NCBI RefSeq assembly: GCF_964340395.1
Contig: NC_135564.1
Span: 10,317,391 to 10,381,390 of the forward strand
Direction: 5' to 3'
Length of the DNA stretch: 64,000 nucleotides
DNA from: Glandiceps talaboti
Lineage: Eukaryota > Hemichordata > Enteropneusta > Spengelidae
Shown: positions 23,371 to 36,118 of the stretch, piece after piece
How the letters are laid out: every line of letters starts with the position of its first letter
Position numbering within the stretch: the stretch's first letter is position 1
The notes under the pieces: model-generated
Databases searched by the model: none
Seen by the model: only the letters and a program-made list of their open reading frames with translations
What the model was told of the DNA's origin: nothing
Program-made: the position numbers and the translations under genes

Positions 23371-23546
23371 GTTCCTCTATTGGAAATATGTGTGTTATAA
23401 AAATATTATGTTTGTAAATCTTCCATCTGTAAAAATCATTGCATAATCAGTGGTAGCCTGAGTGGGTAGCCTGAGTGGGCTACCAGCTGCAGATTATGGT
23501 AGTCCAATGACTTGAATTGGTCGTCTGTGGACACGGGACTAAGTCA
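23371..23546 (+). repeat. Dispersed repeat family R2, copy 1
   Basis: Shares TTCCTCTATTGGAAATAT, AATCTTCCATC, ATAATCAGTGGTAGCCTGAG and ATTGGT(C/A)GTCT with 41757-41915 in the same order and orientation. The core AGCCTGAGTGGGT is locally duplicated here. Class unknown. Confidence 0.7.
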
Positions 23547-26500
23547 TGAAAGTACAGATTATGGAATGATCAAAGAATACTCATGCATTTACACTTTACA
23601 TGATTAAAATCATAACTTACACGTGTATCTTCAAGTGCATGTACAAAATGTATTCTGTTGGTTTGTGTAAAAACCAGAAGAATATTTAAGATGATTTAAT
23701 TTATCAAAAACTTATACAATGTATATATGATCCCATGTCAAAATTATTGTTATATCTATTATCGAGGTATGCATATTTTTCCATAACCGGGAACACTGAA
23801 AATATCAGGTCAGATCAGTAAATCCAAATATCCTTATAACCATGGAGAAAAGGAGAATTTTCATAAGTTCTTGAAAAATAATTTGGTGAACTGATGAAAA
23901 GATCTCATTCTCTTTACTGTATTTCAGCATAGGATTAATTGGCTCACATCCAGAGCACTTCATAAATCTCATATTCTTCACACAAAAAAACATATATGTA
24001 GGTGCAGAATCCTTCAGGTCTAAATTTAGCAGTTTACTTGGAAAGGTAAAGTCATTGCGACAAAACCTTGTAATATTCTTTGAATTCTGATGTCATCGTT
24101 TACATAAGATTTCAGTAACATACAGAGATTAATTGATTAACCTGAAGGGTGTAGAGCTGAAAAGGTGTTGCATAACATTTGACGTAGATGTTAATGTTGT
24201 GGTATAGGTCCTCAAGAAACTCGGACAAAATCAGCTCATGCACACATTCATGTACCACCCTTTACACTGCTCATATCACTGACCACACAGATCAAACCTC
24301 TCTGTCGTTGTTGTAATCAGTGTGCAGTTATGTTCAAAAAGCAGGTATGTAGATTGAGTGTTTTTTTCATGAATGACACATCCAGAAGAATTCTAAGAAC
24401 ATAATGATGTGTATTTTGGTAATGTTGAAAGGTTTGTAGTTGTGAAAGGTGTGATTTTTTTCTCAGGTAAAAGCTGATTTCCTGTTGTACATAATATTAA
24501 ACATAGGTGACTTGCAGCAAATTTTGTGGTAAATAAGGTCCTGCACTAGACTTGTTGTCAAGTTGTTTACTCACCCATTGTTGGTGGCTGGGACAAGAAG
24601 ATGGTAATAAATAAGATCACACAATACATGTTTTGTTGTTGTAGAAAGTACTCATTGCCTTTATTACTTTGTTGGTGGACTTTTACCACTAAGGATAGGG
24701 TCAGTCACCCACAGTTTGACGTGCTTGGTACACCTGAAGTGTACTCTTGAATTCATTTGGCAAGATAACATTTCCTGCACTGACACTTTTCAAGCTGTTA
24801 TAGGAACTGATAATGCTCAAGAAGTGATAAGCCACAAATTTTGATTTTATCATTAGCCGAAAAGTGGAGGCTAATATCTTAGTCAGTCTCTCCGTACATG
24901 TACACATAGTGCTGTACATTCACCATGGGTTTGGGTTTACAGAATAGGCAGGGGTCGTAGTCAGTCAGGAAATGTAGAATATAAATCACACATGATAAAT
25001 TGCGTAGTACGGGTCAATGAATTGGTACAGGTACTAGGTACATGTACAATGTACGTATAGCTGATGGTGTAAGTGTCTCGGCAATTACCATAGACAGTGG
25101 GTGTGAAAATAGATTACATCCATGTACATGTAAAGTGACCGACTAATTGAGGGGTTACAACAAATTGTTAGTACCCTGTGTTGAACTGGTGATGTCACAG
25201 ATCATTAAGTTTTGTTTCTGAATGGGTACCATTAGTATGTGTGTCACTGTTTGTAGACCAAAAAAAATGTATTTAATATATTACATTAACTTGGGGACCA
25301 CATGACAGAGGGTTTTGCAGAGATGCATCTAATGTACATCTTAATACCAGATACATTAATTTGGTTTTCACAATCACATTATTTAATGTCCCAAGTCAGT
25401 AATCATATCTACAACCTCTGCATGTGTTTGTAAACAGTTTGATAAAAACATCAGTCTTTGTAAACCAGGAGTGGATGCCAACATGGCTTGTGGTGTAAAT
25501 CGTAACGATACCGTATAGGAACTAGACTAGGTTGACTCAGCCCAGGTACAAAGAGTTGTTGACACAGTCTGGTTAATACAGTGCACACCACAGTGCAATG
25601 ACATACATGTATATTTTGATGTATGTGAGGTAATGTCCTCATTAATGAAAGTTTGTGTTGAGACCGATGAATCTTTCTTGGTATCAAAAGTGGTTATTTC
25701 CCCAGCAAAAGTGTCAACAATTTTGAAGTGTTTTATTACATCCTGAATAAGTTTATAAGGATGTTGTTCAAAAGGTATATCCCCTTTGTATTACCGTGCA
25801 AATCAAGTTGAAGTATGACGCTGTCAAGGTCTAACCTACATTGTATGGTATATGTATATACCTTTGTCAAACAAACTATCTCAATTTGTCCCTGAGGCTA
25901 ATGATGTTTACCTTCTTTCTTCCAAGTTCACTGACTGCATAACAAGCCACACCTGATGACCTACATCGAGATAAAGTGGTAGTAGTCATAACATATGCTA
26001 CTGGTAGTCAGTCTAAAACATAGCATATGATGTGTTAGAGTCCAGCTTTGATAACATATGCACATGTCAGAGTGATACATTGAAATACTGGTAGTCTAAA
26101 CATATCTGACATGTAGATGTACTCTGTGTGAGGGGTACACCATTGTTTCTCATAATACATGTATGTGAATATCGTCATTCAATGCTTTTGTGCCAACTTT
26201 TATTGAATGACAACTAAGGTTCATACAAACCATAGTATGGGGGGGGGGGGTCACACTGGGTCAAGAAAGGGTTCAATATGTTAAAATGAGCGTTCAAACT
26301 CCAGACATTCCTGCAAAGTACAAAAAGACATTAATCATACAGTTCGTAATTTGTACAAAAGTTTTCAGATTACCGTGCACAGTGCTTCTAGCAAATCACA
26401 TGTAATCACGACTTCCGTGAACTTGAATTCTGTAATTATGTGTGTGGGTGTGACTCATCACTGTTTGGTTTAGAAGTTGATGTTTGTATACTGATGGTAT

Positions 26501-27179
26501 AGTTACCTACAAATGTGTACTGTGGATATCCATGGTATATGTTGATTCATTTACATATGATTGCTATGTACTACATGATGTAATTCACCTGGTCAAACAG
26601 GAAGTAACTGTGAGTGAGTGAATAAACTACCTTTGTACTGATCACGATCACTTGGTGGATTTGTGGATTTCTGGTCAGTGAACGAAGTGGCAGGATCACA
26701 ACACTTGTCTATGTCGCTGATTTTCATATTAACTGTGTTAGTAAGAGGGATGATTGATATATACATGTAATGTATGTGTACTCCAGAAATATGTCATCAT
26801 TTCATACACTCTGTAGAAACTTAAAACTATATCTCTCTCATCTCATGTGCGGTGAACATTAACATTCTGCACTGGAAAATCTTGAGATTGAGATACTGCA
26901 AGAATTGTTCTGAAAAGTAGAAAAAAAAAGTTATCTCAATTTTGAAAGCAGAAGAAGAATTTGTATGGCTTCATAACTTGTGTTCATAAAACTTTAAGGC
27001 TGTCCCATCAAGTGTTCATTCTCCACCCACCACAGTTTATTATTTTCAGCATTGTGTATGTGTATTTCACAATTGTTTACTTTTCCCAGTCAGTGATTCA
27101 TTCATTCTAACCACATGCCATGAATCATTCATTCTATTATTTTGACAACCTAACTTTGGTTCTTTGGATTTTCTTTCAG

Positions 27180-27333
27180 AGTCTTGAAGGGAGTACAAGG
27201 ACCGTCGTTCTGTGTTGAGTGCAGATTGTTGTGCTTTGTCCAATTATCAGACTGTATTCATACTACGTTGTACAATTATAGAAAGTGGTGACTTACAGAT
27301 TTCATACACTCATGGTGAACTTTTGATGTGAAG
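27180..27333 (+). other. PEAK1: Non-coding exon 2 of the PEAK-family gene
   Basis: A strong acceptor (TTTTCTTTCAG|AGTC) and donor (GTGAAG|GTAAGTGTG) bound 154 nt with no long frame. It contains a minimal upstream ORF (ATG GTG AAC TTT TGA, near 27312). A 5' UTR exon is the simplest reading. Confidence 0.6.
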
Positions 27334-27460
27334 GTAAGTGTGGCCTCAATTTGTTCAATTTTGTTTTGCGTGTGTTTTGCAAGCTTGGAATCCATGCTCC
27401 CCTGCCAATGTAAAGATCTGAAATGTCTTAAAACAGACATGTTTCCAAGATAGATTCTTC

Positions 27461-27660
27461 ATATATATGTTTGTCATATTTGATAACTGACTTAATTCTC
27501 ATACATATGTTTGTCATATTTGATAACTGACTTAATTCTCATACATATGTTTGTCATATTTGATAACTGACTTAATTCTCATACATATGTTTGTCATATT
27601 TGATAACTGACTTAATTCTCATACATATGTTTGTCATATTTGATAACTGACTTAATTCTC
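27461..27660. repeat. 40-bp minisatellite, 5 copies
   Basis: Exactly 200 bp: five units of ATACATATGTTTGTCATATT followed by TGATAACTGACTTAATTCTC. Copies 2-5 are identical and copy 1 differs at one base at its start, indicating recent expansion. It begins 128 bp after the donor of non-coding exon 2. Confidence 0.96.
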
Positions 27661-30127
27661 AGCTAGATGGTCAAACTCTCCTCAGGAATGAAATCTACAT
27701 GTACATGTAAGAATCTTGAAATAGAGTACTTCATGGCACAAATTTAACTTTTAGACTTGGTCATCAGATTTGGCCAATATTCTTTCAATATTCAATAGCG
27801 CATGGGCAGCACATGATCTAGTAAAAAGTACTACCGGTATCCAAAAACTGATAAAACTATCTATTAAACCATCCAGATTATTTTGTTTATAAAAACTGAA
27901 TGCAACAAATATATCTTCACACAGTATGTATTTTATGAGGGTAGGAACTCTAAACAGAACCAGCCACAGCCTCCCTAAAGTGTACACATGGCCAGTGGCA
28001 AAACTTTGTGAAATGAAGCTGTTTATGAATTGTATCAGTATCTTGTAATTCGATACAGATCACGCTATGTTTTTAATATACTGTAATGTAAATCAACACA
28101 ACCTGATATGAGTGAGAATATTATTTTGCCCCGAGATCAGCTACGTTTCAGAAGTCAATATTTTCAAAGTAGTGTTTCACTTCCTCTTTGATTCCTGCGA
28201 AATGTATTTATAAAAAACTTATAAGTTAAAGGCCAGTTTAGATTATGATTAACAGTTGGGTGTAATAAATAGGTGTCTAGCAGAACTATAGAAATAGTTA
28301 GTCCAGAACAAAAAATTGATCCTGCATGTTATATGGGATTTAACTGCTACAAAGAAAATAACATGCTGTATGGTTCATATTTGTGAAGCTGATCATAAAT
28401 ATATATTTTTTGAATTAAATGCACTACACAGCTGTAGCTTGAAATGTAATACCCAAAGTAACTTAGCCTTTATACTGGTTAAATGTGTGATTTCTGCTAG
28501 ACTTGTTCACTATATTACAATAAAAATAAGATGAACTAGTGACTGAGTATAGCAGAATCACAGATTCACCCAGGAGTAACAGCAACCTGGATCTCCAGTA
28601 TACAATGTCATAGATCAGGTGAGGTTCCTACATGTATGTCAGGAAAACAGATCAGTATCAGTTTGATGCAAGCATGCATGTATCTATAATTTATAAAAAT
28701 GAATGAATACAGCAAAGTCACCGATCAAGTGAGTAGATGGACTATCCATAGAAGAGTTTGTTTGTAATCCTTTCCTCTTGTTTTCATTGTATTAGATTAC
28801 CTGTAGATTAATTCAGCTCAGCATCCCACCTGCAATTTTGATTTTTCAAATTTTTGATCATAAATTAAAAAATGTAATGGGAGTTTAGGATAGTAAGTAG
28901 CTTTAGTCCTTCTAGACTATAGGTAAATAGGTTATCATTGTATGAAAGAATATGTTTAAAAATTTCGAAGGGTGCTAACATCCTCAGTCATTGAAAGAAA
29001 AAAATTGTTAGGTTCAGAATTCCATAGATAGTGTAAATATTAAAAATAGAATGTAGCTGCTTTGATCTATTTTGCAATTTCATATATCAAACAATAAAAC
29101 TGCACAGTGAAACATGTACAATTATATGTTTTAAAAAACAGGATGGATTAGTGTGTTCTAATTATATTTCTTAGTTCTACTCAACATGTATTTCAAATGA
29201 ACCAACAGATGGTTTTACACTGTCATTGTTCCATTGTAGTGGAAAAAAGATACTTCTGCATTGAGTTGTCTGTCGTCGTGGTGACTGTTCAGTCTAATTG
29301 AAGTTCTCTGACCTTCGACCTCTGACCTAACAATATTATATACCGTGTGAGTCACTTTCATTTTCCTGCCGATTGAATTTCCTCAATTACAGTGTTGGAG
29401 TTTGTGATATACAATATAGGTGCCGTAACCTTTGACCTCACCACATCACCCAGAATAACTTTCACTTCCTGCTATACAATTGGTTCAATCAGTAGAACAT
29501 TGTTATGTTTGTTGATGGCACGCACGACATGGCATCACCAGGTTGTAGTCTTTCCTGTTTATGAATAAGCACGTACAGTAGTTATGGTAAGTTTGGTAAT
29601 TTTTAGTCCTTCATCCGGAGTATTGTGAAAATTAGGTGACGTGTCAATCCATAAAATTTATACAGTTGAGTCTTGTGTCTTTCTCTTTAGATATTTATCG
29701 TATGATAGTAAAACATTTCTAAGTCCATTCCTGATTTATAAATGAAAGCAACAAATATATATATTGTGTTAAAATTCTTTTTGTGCATCCCTTATCAAAA
29801 ATTAATTCCATGGAATGTGTTTTGTAGATTTTGATTTCTGTATTGTGTTGGCTCAGAAAATGTCATGTCTTTAATAGTCATTTCACCTAGATTATGATAG
29901 ATACCATGCTTTAGATTTCTAAACAGGTTGTTTGAACAGGAATATGGCCATGGACATTTGCTCCAAATCTATTAATATTTATAGACATGTATGATGTAGT
30001 CCACATATATAAATGAATGCTAAGTGAAACACGTACTCAATTGAAAAGCCACTCTTCAGACATCTTTACATAGCAATATCATAACTTGCTGGTAGTAGTA
30101 TCAACATTCAGTTATAAGGATGGCCAT

Positions 30128-30299
30128 CAGTGTGCCCTCTCAGCCAATTTGACGTGCCACTGATGCACACAATTTCTAGTGACGCACCAAAATTTGTTCC
30201 ACTATCTCTTACTATGTGGTGATTCACAAGAAATGCCAGTTTTTATCATTTTGACTCGCAACAACAAAATTTGTCTATCATAATTAAGAGGGCACACTG
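30128..30299 (-). mobile_element. hAT-like MITE, copy 3 (with target duplication)
   Basis: Ends CAGTGTGCCCTCT and AGAGGGCACACTG are perfect 13-bp inverted repeats. Flanks ATGGCCAT and GTGGCCAT match at 7 of 8 bases. An 8-bp duplication and CAGTG termini are hAT traits. The 172-bp length is non-coding. This is the best preserved of three copies. Confidence 0.8.
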
Positions 30300-31124
30300 G
30301 TGGCCATAAAGATTTGAAATACTTGTACATACTGTTTGTGATACCAAATATATTCAGACTACATATGTTTGTGATACTGTTGTCTCACCACTCAAATTTT
30401 TCTGCAATATAGAAACATACATATACATGCGTACTAAAAACAGGTCAGCTGTAACTATGGAATTTGTCATGATAAAGATCGTCTACAAATACAGATCAAA
30501 CCCTCAATGCTGAAAACTTGAGCTGCTTCTGTGTTCTTTTGTAATTACAAAAACAGTATTGTTCAGAAACTGCATGTCAAATAAGGGTTACTTCTCGTTA
30601 GTCATCAGAAGTAAGACATTGAGAATAACTACAATTCAAAATTGTTATATTCATTTACCTGGTTTTTTTTCACTCTTGTCTTACACATTGAAATATACCT
30701 CAGAAAATATTTAGAATATGAAAAGTTTACCCCACCCAGTAGTAAAGCTACCTGTAAGATATGCAGATTGTATTGTCCTGCGCCTTACATGTCCATCAGC
30801 TACAAAGCCAATATTGATAATTGAAATGGTGGCTAGCTATAATTTCAAATGAAATTTAATGAGTCTATCACTACTACACGAACAAGTAATGTACGTCTCG
30901 GAATAAGATTACTGCGCCCCAGTAGTATAGCTACCTGCACTCATTTGCACAATGTCTTCAATCATATGCAAAATACAGTGTTCTGCTCATTACATGTTCA
31001 AACGCAAGACTAATTAAAATCAATATTATTAAATTACAGCCAGTCAGCTATAATTTGAATGTCAGAGTTAATAAACAGTCTCAGATCAATATGTCTGTCC
31101 ATCAGACATTGCAGAGTGTCGATC

Positions 31125-32030
31125 TAAAATACTCCCAGGGGGTTGTCTAGTTCATTACAATGCAGTGCATAATGTTGAATCCTACAATATTAAAATTAAA
31201 GAACTGTCAAATGGATTTCATGGCTTTCAAATTTTCATATTTCACTTAGGATCAAATGTGTGATTATACTAATGTTGTTGTTCTTTCATTTTTGCATGGA
31301 ATTAATAATAATAATAATGTTGGTTTCTTATATAGCGCTTTCCCACTCCGTGCTCAAAGCGCTTTACAATTATTACCCCTGGCTCGGATCAGAACGGCAC
31401 AACGGCCCTTTAGTCTTCCTCAACTCCCCGGGGAGCATACAATCCAAATGCAGCCATTTCAGCGCATAGGATTAAAGCCTTCACATTGCAACCTACATCC
31501 TACCAGGTCCCCAATTATACAGCTGGGTTTACTGAGGCACAGTCGTGGTTCAAATCTTGCCCAAGGACTTTAGACACTCAGAAACAAACAGCAGGCAGCG
31601 ACGGGGCTCGAACCTGCAACCTGTAGATTCCAAGCCGGTCACGCTAACCATTCACCCATCATGACTCCATCATGACTAGTAGTACTCCCAGGGGTTCTCT
31701 CATCCGTTACAGCATATTGCATTATGCCAAGTCTTACAAAATTAAGATAAATACACTTTGAAATATGGATTTCACTGGTTATTATTTTATTATCTCACTT
31801 ATTTATAGGCTCAAAAGTATAATATTGGAGTAGTTATTCATTTTTGCATTAGTATTTCTAATTGTTGATATTATATTCCCAGGGGTTGTAATCAGCAATT
31901 AATCACAACAATTGCACAATGGTGAGTCTCACCATGAAAAATGGATTACATAATTTCTTATTTTATACTGTACTTAGGATAAAACGTGCGATGGTGATGT
32001 TGTTTTAATTTTTACTGCTGCTCCTGCAGT
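31125..32030 (+). repeat. Degenerate tandem triplicate interrupted by a SINE
   Basis: Three diverged units start ACTCCCAGGGGG (31130), ACTCCCAGGGGT (31683) and ATTCCCAGGGGT (31876). Each has a TTACA/ATCACA-A-TGCA block and an AATGGATT(T/A)CA block, then a TTTTTGCAT- or TTTTTACT-type end. The first unit is followed by the SINE insertion at 31303-31680. Confidence 0.5.
31303..31680 (-). mobile_element. tRNA-derived SINE, copy A (full length)
   Basis: On the minus strand a tRNA-like head (TGGTTAGCGTG, then B-box GGTTCGAGCCC) leads into a body with GGACCTGGTAGGATG and GGGTAATAATTGT. The tail is AGCGCTTTGAGCACGGAGTG, then AAGCGCTATATAAGAAACC and (ATT)n. The GCGCTATATAA motif resembles the 3' end of CR1/L2-type LINEs, which would supply the reverse transcriptase (family knowledge plus inference). 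Confidence 0.82.
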
Positions 32031-35000
32031 TGTTATTGTTTGTCTGTTTGTTTTAAAGATTGGTGTCTGCATTTAGTGTGTTTGGTTCAAATCTGGTCTC
32101 TGTAATTGATACATAATATTTTAAATAATTACTGTCAGGGTCATGGTAAAAATAGTGTATAGTCTAACATGATAATCACAGATAATTATCTCCAAAAAAA
32201 AAATATTTATGATGAAAAATGAATTTTAAAACTCCAGACAATTTGAAAGTGAATCCAGGATGTCATCAGGAAAGTAAACAGAAGATTGATGGAAAACGGC
32301 AGTCGAAAAGACTAATAATATTTGTTTTCCCGAGCTCCATAATGAATTATGCATATTGAATTATTTATTGTGAGTGTCTGGTGTTTGCATAATATCACAT
32401 TTCACTATATAGGTTGGGTGGATGCTGTAAAACTCTAGAAATTTCACACACAGCTTGAGCTACAGAGTGTAGGAAGCTTACACTGTAGGTATGTACATAT
32501 ATGATATGAAAAAGAATTGAAATTTGGACCGTGAACAAAAAGGTTCACACATAGCTATAAGCATAACCCCTTGAGTGATATTAGGGTCTATGCTGCAATA
32601 GCTCATAGACTTAGCTATCTAAACTCAACAATATTGTTTGCCAGAACAACCAGGGTGTTGAGCCAGATAGCCAAGTCTCTTGGGTACATTGTAATACTGA
32701 AAGTGATAGATATATTTTGTATGATCAGTTCTATTTCTAGGGGAACATGGATTATATTTTCTGTCCTTGAATGCAAGAGATCATTCAATGTTTACAGGAG
32801 TACATGCATAAGTGACCAGAAATTTTACATTGAAACATATACGTAGCTATGAAGTATAAGTAGTTAATTTGCCATGCAGCACTGCAGGCATTCCAAATTG
32901 TTTACAGTTGTATGTATGTATATGGTTACATCTAGCTGTTGGCCATTTACTTTCCAGTTTGCCTGAGTGATAGAATGTCATAATCTTTCATAATAGCTAA
33001 TGATGCTATTAAACCATGATATCCAAAACTACTGAAAATTACTACTCAGAGTCACAAACATTTCAGAAAGTGAAACCCAAATTTTGAAACTACATGTATG
33101 AACATTCATTCTTGTTTCCAAAATTATATTTTCTGCAAGGTGCACTGAACCTGAATACTATTACTACTGTTATTCTGTGTGTACTGTTTAATTGGAAATG
33201 GGGGAAGGGTGAATACTATTGTTATTCTGTGTGTTGTTTTCACACATTTTGAAAATGGGTATGTTGGGAGGGGGGTATGAATTTTCAGTAACTTTATTCC
33301 ATGTTCTTTCAAAGATTGTACACATTGACAAAAAATCTTAGGACCATATCTCTTTTGGTGTTTTAGAATCTTCAGACTTCAAATAAATATTTGACAAGAT
33401 TCTGTTCTATCATTTGTTGCTCCAGGGAAATTGTGATATACAGGAATAGCCATGTTAGACTATCATGTAATCTTAAAGCACAGCATGGACACATAAGGTT
33501 TCAAATTTGACAGCTTAAGCCTTTGTGATGCATGTTGCAGAAAGTGTGGCATAACACGTGCGTTACTACTTTGCACAACATTCACATCCTAAGGTGATAG
33601 TGAAATGTCACCACTCAGACTAGACCCATTAAAGTAAGGAACCTTCGCTAACAATCTATCAAAAGAGAATAAAACAACCCGTTCCTTTGCCCAGGGTAAT
33701 GTTTCCTTGAATGATTCAAATGCAGATCCATCAATAAAAGGAGAGTACTGCACTTTATTTAGACTGGTGTCTATTGTATCCAATTTTGAACAGATTCCAA
33801 ATGTCTGGTTCCATCTCTATAAAGTCTAGGTGTGCACAATGACGGGACTGTTCATCAGGTCTTTATAGTGATTTCCTTTATTGTACACATAGGCCTAACC
33901 CTACATGTATAGGTGATGAAAACACATCCAGGTGTTGTTGCAAATTCTGCAATTCGTGTCTTTTAAAATGTGGTACCTGTAATTTAAACGGCAAGGTTTC
34001 AATCCTCAAGTCAGTCTTATCTTATCAGTACAATCATAAGAATTACATACAATGTAGAATTTATTCTTTTGTTCTGGATTAACTTTTTCTGTCGGACATC
34101 AGTTTTCAGAACCCAAATTTTCATCCTAGTCTGACTTGGGCCTTTAAGTGGTCTGGCAGGGTAGGAATGGGTTCATATCGCCTTTCACCCGTGTAATTTT
34201 GTCATCATTCACTATTTTGTGATGTAGAAAATAGCTGAAAGCCGGCTAAAACAACCGGCTGTCAGCAATACATTTCTGGCTATCAAATTGGATAAATAGT
34301 GAAAAGGGTCCCCAAAGCTATGAAATTTATGGGTAAAATATTTTAGTGTTTGTGGTTGCTATCGAACAATTATACTTATACTCACTAGCAAGTATTCCTT
34401 ACCTCAATAATATTGGGTCACATCAACAATTGAATCATCAATATTGTGTCAAAATAGTGTAAGGAGAGGCCTTTGAGGTTTTCAAAATGAAAAATTCACA
34501 CACTGTAGGAGGGGGGCAAACCCCTAACCACCCTCCCATACCCACCTCTGCGGCCGCTTTGTGGTTGCAATAGTTTTCCGCCTATAATTACGGTACTATT
34601 TAACCAGCTACACTAAAAATGTTCTATAGCCCTCACTAAAACTATAAGTGTCATCAACACTGTCTTGTGTCATTTCATATTTTCACCGTGGTTTGTTAAA
34701 ATACTGGTGCGTGTAGGTGTATTCTATTTATAGTGTAGTCTTCCTCTACGCCACCATTTCAGTTTCCTACACACCTGTAATATTTACACTTATTGTATAC
34801 TCATTATTGATATTGTATGAATAATTCATGTGGCATGCAGCAAGAGATAATGCTAGTGTTTAGACCACCTTTACAGTGACTTGTGAATGATAAATGATCA
34901 GATCAATAATTTAGCTTCAGCTGTGCAATGAACCTAGTTTAAACAGCATCAATCAGTCATCTAGAAAGTTGTCAAAGTGGAACGTTTCTCTGTTTGTACT

Positions 35001-35811
35001 TACCACACAGGACATGTCTTGTCGTGGTAGACATTGTAGACAAAGTGTTCACTGATAAAACTATGTGGATGCCTCAGAGGAAAAGTTTAGTTTTAGAAGT
35101 CGTCCAGGTAATGTAATGTTTTTGTTGTCTCTTCCGGTGCTGTGTAAACAGTTATGGTATTACCCTAATGGCAATGTAGCCTTGATACAAGTAGCCATTA
35201 CATCACTTCAGGATGTATACATACACTGTAATGCAGGGCAACAAGGTGAAACATCATTCTATTGTGGTTTCAGTTCTCCTTGTGACGTTTAGATACTATA
35301 CTGACACGATTGTGTCTGTTGTATCAAGCAATAAATACGTATACATGTTTGGAATTACGACTATAGGGAATGTGTCATTCTAACAAAGTACAAGGTTGGC
35401 ATGGCAGTACAAATGACTGAACTGACAAAAAGGTGTGCATAACAGTATTACTATTAGTGACAATTTTAACACATGTATATATCTGAATAGCGGAGAATGG
35501 GACTAGTGATTTTTATGGTGTGGGTTGAAATCCCACTTGTACCACTGTGTGTGTAGAGTTGTGGCCGCAATAAAGTAAGTTATTGACGTTTACCCTAGAT
35601 CTAGGTAAGTACCACTGGCACCAGGTCAGTCACCGATCACTCAGTTGCACAGGGTTGGACAAAATCTTGCGTCACTCCAGGAAATTTTGAGTCAGAGAGA
35701 AAGATTGTAAAAATTCAAACGCTTTGTAGTTATCAATGCCTTGTGGCAATGAAATGTCATAATATTCTAAAAGCATGACAGGTCTCTGCTGATAACACAT
35801 ATGGTTGAATG

Positions 35812-36118
35812 GCTACAGTGGCCGGCGTGGAATCTGCAGGTTGTGTAGGTTCGAGCCTTGTTGGTGTTTGTTTCTGAATGACAAATGACTAGTAACCCAG
35901 CTACATTTGTATATAATTAGGGACCTGGTAGGATAGAGGTTGTAATGTGAAAACTTTAATGTTATGCGCTTAAGTTATAGAGGCTGCATTGGATTGTATG
36001 CTGCCCAAGAGTTGAGGAAGTAGTTGTGCTACTATAGATCCGTGCCAGGGGTAATAATTGTTAGGGTCAGGATTTCTCCAGAGAACAGACACCTTGTCAA
36101 TACACTCTATATTATTAT
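35812..36118 (+). mobile_element. tRNA-derived SINE, copy B
   Basis: Head GAATGGCTACAGTGGCCGGC and B-box GGTTCGAGCC, then TTAGGGACCTGGTAGGATAG, GAGTTGAGGAAGTAG and GTGCCAGGGGTAATAATTGT, ending near TATTATTATA. The GCGCTTT tail has decayed. Same family as 31303-31680 and 11037-11250. Confidence 0.78.

Larger units (their letters stand above)
16493..27179 (+). other. Intron 1 of the PEAK-family gene (predicted)
   Basis: About 10.7 kb of AT-rich sequence. I found no coding exon. It holds a 17-bp-arm hairpin (18946-19022), a short palindrome (19528-19560), a GATT tract (22378-22560), one copy of a dispersed repeat (23371-23546) and a poly-G run near 26239. Open frames are all under 111 codons and unrecognisable. 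Confidence 0.45.

Noticed and set aside
31564-31680. Functional tRNA gene
   Set aside because: The B box is good but the acceptor stem and anticodon arm do not fold; it is the head of a SINE.
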